Shown here in pieces: positions 16,446 to 23,019 of a stretch of DNA of 33,225 nt. Position 1 is the stretch's first letter, and every line of letters starts with the position of its first letter. The notes below the pieces were generated by a model that was given only the letters and a program-made list of their open reading frames with translations, made no database searches and had not been told where the DNA came from. This stretch comes from an uncultured Alphaproteobacteria bacterium (GTDB taxonomy: Bacteria > Pseudomonadota > Alphaproteobacteria > HIMB59 > GCA-002718135): positions 1 to 33,225 of the forward strand of contig CACPNW010000012.1 of the NCBI GenBank assembly GCA_902635455.1, written 5' to 3'. Position numbers and translations under genes: made by a program.

Positions 16446-17588
16446 ATGGCAAGACTAAAATTAGGCATGGTAGGAGGAGGACAAGGAGCATTTATAGGTG
16501 GGGTACATAGAATAGCCTCTAGAATGGATGATCATTATGAACTTGTTGCTGGATGTTTAGCAAGTAATCCTGAAACTGCTCATGCTTCTGCTAAGGAACT
16601 TGGTATAGATGCTGAAAGATCTTATGATGATTTTTTAAGTATGGCAGAAAAAGAATCATCAAGAGATGATGGTATTGATGTTGTTGCTATAGTTACCCCT
16701 AATCACTTACATTATCCAATTGCAGAGTCTTTCCTTTCCAAAGGTATTCATGTAATTTGTGATAAACCTCTAACTCATAATTTAGAGGATGCAGAAAATT
16801 TTCATAAAGTTGTAAGTAGTTCAAATGCATTGTTTGCGCTAACACATAACTATACTGGCTATCCTATGGTTCGACAAGCACGAGAAATGTTTAGGAATGG
16901 AGAGATAGGTGAGCTGAGAATTATACAGGTTGAATATGCTCAAGATTGGTTAACTCTTCCAATTGAAAAAGATGGACAAAAACAAGCTTCGTGGAGAACA
17001 GACCCTTCAAAAGCTGGAATGGGAGGATCAATAGGAGATATTGGAAGTCATGCTTACAACTTAGCTGACTTTATTACAGGTGCAAAACTTGAAGAACTGT
17101 GTGCTGATATAAGTAGTTTTGTTCCTGGAAGAAAAAATGATGATAATGCTCACGTTTTGCTCAGATACGCTAATAATGCAAAAGGAATGTTATGGTCTTC
17201 TCAAGTAGCTCCAGGTAATGAGAATGCTTTACGCATCAGGGTTTATGGTGAAAAAGGAGGTCTTAGTTGGGAACAAGAAAATCCAAATTATTTAACTGTA
17301 GATATTTTTGGGAAGGCGAAAAAAATTATTCGTAGAGCTGGCAATGAATCAAGTGATATAGGCAATAGAGTGACTAGAATACCACCAGGTCATCCTGAAG
17401 GTTATCTTGAAGGTTTTGCAAATATTTATGCAGACTTTGCCAAGCAAATAAGAGCTTTTCAAAATAGTCAAAAGCCAGATGAAGAATTGCTTTTAGTTCC
17501 CACTATTGATGATGGATTAAAAGGGGTAAAATTTATTACTTCAGTAGTTGAGTCTGGTAGTAATGGTGGAAAGTGGATTAAATTTTAA
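16446..17588 (+). CDS. Gfo/Idh/MocA-family oxidoreductase
   Basis: This 380-residue NAD(P)-dependent dehydrogenase has an N-terminal Rossmann fold ([12 protein letters not shown], about 6-17) and a C-terminal alpha/beta domain. The catalytic Lys is in CDKPL, with Asp in place of the usual Glu of EKP, and the His is in [10 protein letters not shown]. Members of the family oxidise sugars at C1, C2 or C3 or reduce keto-sugars. The GGGQGAFIG start occurs in many rhizobial sugar clusters. The start follows AGGAGG; the frame extends 20 codons upstream without such a site. It leads a four-gene plus-strand operon. Which carbon of which sugar it acts on is unknown. Confidence 0.9.
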   Translation: MARLKLGMVGGGQGAFIGGVHRIASRMDDHYELVAGCLASNPETAHASAKELGIDAERSYDDFLSMAEKESSRDDGIDVVAIVTPNHLHYPIAESFLSKGIHVICDKPLTHNLEDAENFHKVVSSSNALFALTHNYTGYPMVRQAREMFRNGEIGELRIIQVEYAQDWLTLPIEKDGQKQASWRTDPSKAGMGGSIGDIGSHAYNLADFITGAKLEELCADISSFVPGRKNDDNAHVLLRYANNAKGMLWSSQVAPGNENALRIRVYGEKGGLSWEQENPNYLTVDIFGKAKKIIRRAGNESSDIGNRVTRIPPGHPEGYLEGFANIYADFAKQIRAFQNSQKPDEELLLVPTIDDGLKGVKFITSVVESGSNGGKWIKF

Positions 17589-17605
17589 AATGTATAGGAG
17601 GTTCA

Positions 17606-18754
17606 ATGAAAAAGAAGATTAGAGTTGGAATGATTGGGTATGGATTTATGGGTAAAGCGCATACAAATGCCTTTCGACAAGCTGCAAAATTTTTTCCTGA
17701 CCTTCCATACGAACCTGAATTAAAAATGTTTTGTGCAAGAAACGAGCAAAGAGCAAAAGAATTTGCTGAAAATTGGGGCTATGAAAAAGTAGTTACTGAC
17801 TGGCGTGAAGTTGTTGAAAGTGATGAAGTAGACCTTATAGATATTTGTGCTCCCAATAATATGCACAGAGATATTGCTGTTGCAGCAGCAGAGGCGGGAA
17901 AGTGGGTTTTAACAGAAAAGCCTTTGTCCTTAAATGTCGAACAAGGCGAACAAATGGTTGCGGCTGTTGAGAAAGCAGGAGTACCAAACATGGTTTGGTA
18001 TAATTATCGAAGAATACCTTCTGTAACTTTAGCAAAAAATATAGTTGATAGAGGTTCTTTGGGAAAAATATTTCATTATAGAGCAAATTTTCTCCAAGAC
18101 TGGACAATCTCAGCAGATCTTCCTCAAGGTGGAGAAGGTTTGTGGAGGTTAGATCTAGATGTTGCTGGAAGTGGAGTTACAGGAGATTTGTTGGCACATT
18201 GTATAGATACAGCAATGTGGCTCAATGGATCAATTATTGAAGTAAGCGCTATGACCGAAACATTTATTAAAGAAAGAGAACATAGTTTAACAGGTAAAGT
18301 TCAAAAAGTTGGTATTGATGACGCATGTGCTTTTTTGGCAAAATTTGAAAATGGATCTTTAGCAATTTTTGAATCTACTCGTTATGCAAGAGGCCATAAA
18401 GCTCTCTATACATTTGAAATTAATGGAGAAAAATCTTCAATATCATGGGATTTGCATGATTTACATCGTTTAAAATATTTTGATCATGGCGATGAGTCTA
18501 TTGTTAGAGGATGGAGAGATATTCATGTGACTGATGGAGATCAGCCATATATGGATAAATGGTGGGTGCCAGGCCTTAACATTGGTTTTGAGCATTCTTT
18601 TACTCATGGTGTTGCTGATTTTTTAGCCTCAGTAGATTCTGATAAGAAAGCTCAGCCTGATTTTAGAAACGCACTACAAACTCAAAAAGTTTGTGAAGCT
18701 GTTATTAATTCAGGTAAGTCTCGCCAATGGGTAAAAACTAACGTAGAATTGTAG
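17606..18754 (+). CDS. Gfo/Idh/MocA-family oxidoreductase (second of pair)
   Basis: This 382-residue protein has the Rossmann motif [12 protein letters not shown] near the N-terminus, catalytic Lys in TEKPL (canonical EKP) and [14 protein letters not shown] carrying the conserved His. It is 17 bases after the first dehydrogenase, with an AGGAGG ribosome-binding site. Two such enzymes side by side often do opposite redox steps on a sugar, one making and one reducing a keto intermediate. That division of labour is inferred from pathways such as bacterial levoglucosan breakdown, not seen here. Substrate unknown. Confidence 0.9.
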   Translation: MKKKIRVGMIGYGFMGKAHTNAFRQAAKFFPDLPYEPELKMFCARNEQRAKEFAENWGYEKVVTDWREVVESDEVDLIDICAPNNMHRDIAVAAAEAGKWVLTEKPLSLNVEQGEQMVAAVEKAGVPNMVWYNYRRIPSVTLAKNIVDRGSLGKIFHYRANFLQDWTISADLPQGGEGLWRLDLDVAGSGVTGDLLAHCIDTAMWLNGSIIEVSAMTETFIKEREHSLTGKVQKVGIDDACAFLAKFENGSLAIFESTRYARGHKALYTFEINGEKSSISWDLHDLHRLKYFDHGDESIVRGWRDIHVTDGDQPYMDKWWVPGLNIGFEHSFTHGVADFLASVDSDKKAQPDFRNALQTQKVCEAVINSGKSRQWVKTNVEL

Positions 18755-18766
18755 GTTATTAATAAA

Positions 18767-19603
18767 ATGAAATTTAAATACTCATATAATACTATTGTTT
18801 ATTCAGGAGAAGAATATCTTCAACAAATAAAAAGACTTTCTAAATTTGGCTATGAAGGGATTGAACTTGTGGGAGAGCCTGATTGGTATAATTTTAACGA
18901 AGTTAATAAAATAAATAATGATTATGGTATCAAGGTAAATTCAATTTGTTCAATATTTACTCAAGAGAGAGACCTTATTCATCCTGATCAATCAATGAGA
19001 CAAAAGGCCATTGATTATTGTAAAAGTATTTCAGATATGGCTGCAGAAATCAATTCTGATACAATGATAGTGGCCCCATCTCCTGTTGGTAAAGTAGAAG
19101 CCTTGGGCTCAAAAGAGGATGAAATGAATTGGGCTATTGATTCTGTTCAAAAAGTTGGTGAAAACGCACATTCGGTTAATGTAAATATTTCTATTGAGCC
19201 ATGGAATAGATATGAAACATATTTCATAAACCGTCTTGAGCAGGCCGAAGAAATATTAGATAATTTATCTCTCAGTAATGCAGGAATTCATGGAGATACC
19301 TTTCATATGTCAATAGAAGAAGTAAATATAGCAGATGCTTATCGTGCAATGGGTTCTAAGCTTAATCATTGCCATATGGCTGATTCAAACAGAGCTGCGC
19401 CAGGAACTGGACATACAGATTTTAAACCAATTTTACAGGCATTAAAAGATATTAACTTTAAAGGTTATATAACAATGGAATTAATTCCACCTGTTTCAGA
19501 TCCTTTTGCTTGTGTTAGAGGTGGTAGAGCAGAGGAATTCAAAGATAAGTATACAGAGCTATCAATAAAACATTTAAAAAAAATTGAAGAAAATTTAAAT
19601 TAA
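18767..19603 (+). CDS. Tagatose 3-epimerase-like TIM-barrel isomerase
   Basis: This 278-residue protein has metal ligands E144 (EPWNRYE), D177 (GDTFH), H203 (HCHMADSNR) and E238 (TMELIPP), spaced 33, 26 and 35 residues apart, the same as in tagatose 3-epimerase and in the copy at 12173. R209 matches the conserved substrate Arg. The N-terminal half is quite different from the 12173 copy, so the two probably use different substrates. It could be a ketose epimerase or a keto-sugar elimination/hydration enzyme of the same fold. It lies 12 bases after the dehydrogenase and shares a TAATG overlap with the kinase gene. Confidence 0.87.
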   Translation: MKFKYSYNTIVYSGEEYLQQIKRLSKFGYEGIELVGEPDWYNFNEVNKINNDYGIKVNSICSIFTQERDLIHPDQSMRQKAIDYCKSISDMAAEINSDTMIVAPSPVGKVEALGSKEDEMNWAIDSVQKVGENAHSVNVNISIEPWNRYETYFINRLEQAEEILDNLSLSNAGIHGDTFHMSIEEVNIADAYRAMGSKLNHCHMADSNRAAPGTGHTDFKPILQALKDINFKGYITMELIPPVSDPFACVRGGRAEEFKDKYTELSIKHLKKIEENLN

Positions 19604-20547
19604 TGCAAAAAAAATACGATGCTACAATAGTAGGATTATATATTCTTGATGTTTTGGGAAGACCAGTTTCAAAAATTCCTGACGGCGGTAATGTTGAATT
19701 TATTGAAGAATTAAGATTAACTGTAGCAGGTACAGCAGGAGGAACTGTTGTAGATTGTGCAAAATTAGGACTTAAAACTTTAGCAGTTGGGGCTGTAGGA
19801 GATGATGAAAAAGCTGACTTCGTTATTGCAACTTTAGATAAATTTGGTGTCGATACCTCAGGGTTTGAAAGAATTAACAATGTTCCAACATCAGCAACAA
19901 TTCTTAATGTTAGACCAAATGGAGATCGCCCAGCTTTACATTTAAGAGGAGCAAGTGATCACTTTTTACCTCCTTCAAAAGAAAAAATTGATATTTTTGA
20001 TTGTAAGGTTTTTCATCTTGGAGGAACTGGTCTTTTAAAGAAGTTGGATGGCCAAGCTTCAATTGATCTTTTAAAAGAAGCAAAAGAAAGAGGGTGTATT
20101 ACTACTTGGGATCTTATCGCAGCAACTGAAGATACATTAACTATTGTAGAGCCTCTTCTTCCTTACATTGATTATTTTATGCCGAGCATTGAGGAGGCAA
20201 GTGTAATGTCAGGTAAAAAAGATCCGGAGGAAGCTGCTAAATTTTATATAGATAAGGGTGTAAAAAATTGTGTTTTAACAATGGGTGAAAAAGGATCTTT
20301 ATATATGAATAAAGATAATAAAATTATAACACCAGCCTATGATATAAAAGTAGTTGATACTACTGGTTGTGGAGATGCTTTTGATGCTGGTATGATTACT
20401 GCATTAGCAAAAGATATTGATTTGGAGGCTTCCTTGAAATTTGCAACAGCAACTTCAGGATTAGTTGCAACGGGACTTGGTTCTGATGCGGGCATAATAA
20501 GTTATGAAGATACAATACAAAAAATGGAAAATTTTAAAATTAAGTAA
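19603..20547 (+). CDS. PfkB-family carbohydrate kinase
   Basis: This 314-residue ribokinase/PfkB-type kinase has the Gly-rich N-terminal substrate region (TVAGTAGGTVVDCAKLG, about 38-54) and the C-terminal signature DTTGCGDAFDAG, whose Asp is the catalytic base; the more common form is GAGD. It phosphorylates a sugar or sugar acid with ATP, probably the product of the preceding dehydrogenases and epimerase. Its ATG overlaps the stop of the epimerase by one base. Close relatives with the same ILDVLGRPV beginning are common in rhizobial sugar clusters in my memory. It ends the island; the following 300 bases are regulatory for amt. Confidence 0.9.
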   Translation: MQKKYDATIVGLYILDVLGRPVSKIPDGGNVEFIEELRLTVAGTAGGTVVDCAKLGLKTLAVGAVGDDEKADFVIATLDKFGVDTSGFERINNVPTSATILNVRPNGDRPALHLRGASDHFLPPSKEKIDIFDCKVFHLGGTGLLKKLDGQASIDLLKEAKERGCITTWDLIAATEDTLTIVEPLLPYIDYFMPSIEEASVMSGKKDPEEAAKFYIDKGVKNCVLTMGEKGSLYMNKDNKIITPAYDIKVVDTTGCGDAFDAGMITALAKDIDLEASLKFATATSGLVATGLGSDAGIISYEDTIQKMENFKIK

Positions 20548-20650
20548 CTGTATTTTAAGCATATTAAAAACTATTAACTATGCAAATTATGCATATTTAA
20601 TTTGAGTGAATTCTATTATAAATTTCAAATGTATAGTATAAATTAAAATG
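20548..20650 (+). promoter_or_regulatory. Promoter-bearing spacer upstream of the glutamine riboswitches
   Basis: Together with the RNA elements that follow, this forms the only gap over 300 bases in the window. It is very A+T-rich and has -10-like hexamers TATAGT (20632-20637) and TATAAA (20637-20642) just before the first aptamer, without a convincing -35. ATGCA-AATTA-TGCAT (20580-20594) is a small dyad. No sigma-54 GG/GC promoter was seen. Confidence 0.35.
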
Positions 20651-20651
20651 A

Positions 20652-20705
20652 CGTTCATTTTAGTAGCAATACTAAAACGGAAGTAGACGAAAGTCGAAGG
20701 AACGC
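20652..20705 (+). ncRNA. Glutamine riboswitch (glnA RNA), first aptamer of a tandem pair
   Basis: The sequence folds into the known three-helix glutamine-I (glnA) aptamer. P1 pairs CGTTC (20652-20656) with GAACG (20700-20704); P2 is TTTTAGTA/TACTAAAA closed by a GCAA tetraloop (20658-20677); the conserved junction CGGAAGTA follows (20678-20685); P3 is GAC-GAAA-GTC (20686-20695); and the conserved GAAGGAACGC ends it (20696-20705). These junction words are the consensus of the class. Glutamine binding lowers expression of nitrogen genes in the family, which fits an ammonium transporter downstream. Confidence 0.93.
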
Positions 20706-20722
20706 ATGCAAAGTTATAAAAT

Positions 20723-20772
20723 CGTTCAATCTGTTAAAACAGATCGGAAGTAAGGTAAAACTGAAGGAACGC
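20723..20772 (+). ncRNA. Glutamine riboswitch (glnA RNA), second aptamer of a tandem pair
   Basis: This second copy begins 17 bases after the first. P1 pairs CGTTC (20723-20727) with GAACG (20767-20771); P2 pairs ATCTG with CAGAT (20729-20744); CGGAAGTA (20745-20752) and GAAGGAACGC (20763-20772) are identical to those of the first copy. The helix sequences differ but the pairing is kept, showing covariation rather than a recent duplication. P3 (20753-20762) is weak, with only two standard pairs. Confidence 0.92.
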
Positions 20773-20809
20773 GGATATTATTGTTAATTTCCATAGCTAA
20801 GCATGATTT

Positions 20810-20835
20810 AAACAAGTCTCAGGTGAGTCTTGTTT
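20810..20835 (+). promoter_or_regulatory. Hairpin between riboswitch and amt, candidate expression platform
   Basis: AAACAAG (20810-20816) pairs with CTTGTTT (20829-20835) and, after a T-T mismatch, CTC with GAG around an AGGT loop. The hairpin ends 12 bases before the GGAGA ribosome-binding site (20848-20852). TCTC in its 5' arm (20817-20820) could instead pair with GAGA of that site, so an on/off switch of translation is possible. It lacks a proper U-tract, so simple termination is less likely. The mechanism is inference. Confidence 0.5.
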
Positions 20836-20857
20836 TAAACTTATTATGGAGAATTAT

Positions 20858-22138
20858 ATGAATAAATTTTCTTATTTAGGTTTAATTTTAGGATTTACTT
20901 TTGTATCTTCAAGTGCATTTGCAGCTGTTGATCCTGAAGTATCCTATATCTTAAACACACTTTTATTTTTAATAGGTGGCTTTTTAGTCATGTGGATGGC
21001 AGCTGGTTTTGCTATGTTAGAGTCTGGACTAGTTACATCTAAAAGTGTCGCGACAATAGCGGCAAAAAATATTGGATTATATTCTATAGCTGGTTTAATG
21101 TTTTGGTTTGTTGGATATAACTTAGCATATGGTATTCCAGAAGGAGGATTCATAGGAACATTTCTTCCTTGGAGTGATGCGAGTTCAATTGAAACTGGAT
21201 ATTCTGATGGATCTGATTGGTTTTTTCAAATGGTATTTTGTGCAACAACATGCTCAATAGTATCTGGTACGATGGCAGAAAGAATTAAAATTTGGCCATT
21301 CTTTTTATTTTGTGCAGTACTAGCAGGAATAATTTATCCAATCGAAATGGGATGGCAGTGGGGTGGAGGACATCTTGCAGCTGCTGGTTTTTCAGACTTT
21401 GCTGGATCAACACTTGTACATAGCGCTGGTGGTGCAGCTGCACTTGCAGGAGCTATTTTACTTGGTCCAAGACTTGGTCGATTTAATGATACTAATGGAG
21501 CTAAGCCTATGGCACCATTTGCTAGTTCATCAATACCTCTTGCAACTTTAGGTGTATTTATTTTATGGTTAGGATGGTTTGGTTTTAATGGAGGATCACA
21601 ATTAGCTTTAGGTTCTTTTGAAGACTCAACTTCTGTTGCTACTATTTTTATTAATACTAATCTAGCTGCTTGTGCCGGTGTTATGGTTTGTGCAGCTGTT
21701 TCAAGATTAGTTGGTGGTAAAACTGATGTAATAATGATGCTAAACGGAGCATTAGGAGGGCTTGTAGCTATTACTGCAGAGCCACTTACACCTTCACCTA
21801 TTATGGCAATTATAATTGGCGGTATTGGAGGGTTAGTTGTTTACTATGGCACATTATTACTTATCAAACTCAAAATAGATGATGTGGTTGGAGCTATTCC
21901 AGTTCACGGCTTTGCTGGTATTTGGGGTACGTTGGCAGTGCCACTTACTAATTCTGGTACTAATTTTGGTTCTCAGCTTTATGGAATCTTATGGATCAAT
22001 ATTTTTGTATTCATTATAGCCTTTATTATTTGGTATTTAATGAAAATAAGTATTGGAATTAGAATTAGTGAGGAGGCTGAAAAGCTTGGAACTGATAAAG
22101 CAGAAGTTGGTGTTATGGCTTATTCTATTAGAGATTAA
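20858..22138 (+). CDS. amt: Ammonium transporter
   Basis: This inner-membrane Amt-family channel has a signal peptide (MNKFSYLGLILGFTFVSSSAFA) and eleven expected hydrophobic segments. The twin pore histidines are in TLVHSAGG and PVHGFAGIWG, and the family signature region CATTCSIVSGTMAER is present. It takes up ammonium for glutamine synthesis. The frame opens with an ATG at 20846, but GGAGA at 20848-20852 sits 6 bases before the second ATG at 20858, which also gives a clean signal peptide, so 20858 (426 residues) is chosen. It is controlled by two upstream glutamine riboswitches and ends at a strong terminator. No glnK PII gene adjoins it, although many amt genes have one. Confidence 0.95.
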   Translation: MNKFSYLGLILGFTFVSSSAFAAVDPEVSYILNTLLFLIGGFLVMWMAAGFAMLESGLVTSKSVATIAAKNIGLYSIAGLMFWFVGYNLAYGIPEGGFIGTFLPWSDASSIETGYSDGSDWFFQMVFCATTCSIVSGTMAERIKIWPFFLFCAVLAGIIYPIEMGWQWGGGHLAAAGFSDFAGSTLVHSAGGAAALAGAILLGPRLGRFNDTNGAKPMAPFASSSIPLATLGVFILWLGWFGFNGGSQLALGSFEDSTSVATIFINTNLAACAGVMVCAAVSRLVGGKTDVIMMLNGALGGLVAITAEPLTPSPIMAIIIGGIGGLVVYYGTLLLIKLKIDDVVGAIPVHGFAGIWGTLAVPLTNSGTNFGSQLYGILWINIFVFIIAFIIWYLMKISIGIRISEEAEKLGTDKAEVGVMAYSIRD

Positions 22139-22153
22139 GCAAACAATTCTTAA

Positions 22154-22180
22154 TGAAAGAGGCTTATTAAGCCTCTTTCA
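22154..22180 (+). terminator. Rho-independent terminator of amt
   Basis: TGAAAGAGGCTT (22154-22165) and AAGCCTCTTTCA (22169-22180) form a perfect 12-bp stem with a 3-base ATT loop, followed by TTTA. It begins 15 bases after the amt stop. The T-tract beyond the stem is short, but the stem's own 3' arm is T-rich. Confidence 0.88.
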
Positions 22181-22197
22181 TTTAAAATGAGGTAAAA

Positions 22198-22389
22198 ATG
22201 AAAACAATATTTGTAATTAATAAGAAGAAGTATAATTTAAAATATGAGAGAAAGATGCCAGAAAAAGAAGTTTTAAAAATGAAATCTTTCGTGACAATTA
22301 AAGGTGAAAAACTAATTAAAACAAATAAATTTAAAATTAAAAAAATGTCAGAGAGTAATCAAGAAAGAACTTATAATATTATACTTTAA
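22198..22389 (+). CDS. Small Lys-rich hypothetical protein
   Basis: I do not recognise this 63-residue ORF. About a quarter of its residues are Lys, with no hydrophobic segment or Cys motif, so a cytosolic, strongly basic (perhaps nucleic-acid-binding) protein is possible. In its favour, GAGG lies 5 bases before the ATG and it fills the space between the amt terminator and the convergent yqgE stop exactly. Against it, A-rich DNA readily gives Lys-rich chance ORFs, and no promoter is evident beyond the terminator. Confidence 0.45.
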   Translation: MKTIFVINKKKYNLKYERKMPEKEVLKMKSFVTIKGEKLIKTNKFKIKKMSESNQERTYNIIL

Positions 22390-22941
22390 CTAAGCTGTAC
22401 CTGAATGATTTGATAATTTGCTTGGATCAATACCAAGTAAATTGTATGCTTTAGACCATTTATTATTAACTTCTTCATCAAATAAGAAATCGGAGTCTGC
22501 AGATAGAGTCATCCAGCTATTTGATAAAATTTCAGTTTCTAATTGGCCTGGTGCCCACCCAGCATAGCCAAGCGCAAGAATGCTATATTTAGGTCCATTA
22601 CCCTTAGAAAGATCTTCAAAAAAATCTGATGTACTTGTTAAAGCAATACCCTTATTAATTGTAAGTGTTTCTTGTCTAATTATTTCATCGGAATGAAGAA
22701 CAAAACCTCTGCCACTTTCCATTGGACCGCCATATCTTATAAATAGTTTTTTATTACCTAATGGCTTATCTATTCCTAGTTGTTCAAGAAGATCGGGGTA
22801 AAGATCGTAGTCAATTTTTTTATTAATTATAATACCCATTGCACCATCCTTAGAATGAGCACACATATATATAACTGTTTTAAAAAATCTCTCATCTTCT
22901 AGTGAAGGCATGGAAATTAAAAGTTGGCCTGTTAAATTCAT
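22390..22941 (-). CDS. yqgE: YqgE/AlgH-family protein
   Basis: This 183-residue protein has the features of the family: N-terminal LTGQLLISMPSLED, then VIYMCAHSKDGAMGIIINK, a YGGP motif, and ALGYAGWAPGQLETEI near residue 130. AlgH was named for an effect on alginate genes in Pseudomonas, but the molecular function of the family is not established. It is on the opposite strand from its flanking genes: convergent with the small ORF and divergent from the DsbD-family gene. Length is normal for the family. Confidence 0.93.
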   Translation of the reverse strand: MNLTGQLLISMPSLEDERFFKTVIYMCAHSKDGAMGIIINKKIDYDLYPDLLEQLGIDKPLGNKKLFIRYGGPMESGRGFVLHSDEIIRQETLTINKGIALTSTSDFFEDLSKGNGPKYSILALGYAGWAPGQLETEILSNSWMTLSADSDFLFDEEVNNKWSKAYNLLGIDPSKLSNHSGTA

Positions 22942-23019
22942 ACTATATCTATATTCTTATTATTTATGTTATTTCAATAGTCATTTTGATATATGTACCA
23001 TAACAATTTGATAAAAAGA

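Noticed and set aside
625-20547. Calling the island horizontally acquired
   Set aside because: By eye its base composition is like that of the flanking housekeeping genes and there are no mobility genes or attachment repeats, so transfer is possible but unsupported.
20602-20642. Full sigma-70 or sigma-54 promoter before the riboswitches
   Set aside because: -10-like hexamers exist, but no -35 at proper spacing and no GG/GC pair of sigma-54 type was found.
20810-20835. Hairpin before amt as a plain rho-independent terminator
   Set aside because: It is followed by TTAAACTTATT rather than a T-run, and the stem has a mismatch and little G+C; a translational platform fits better.
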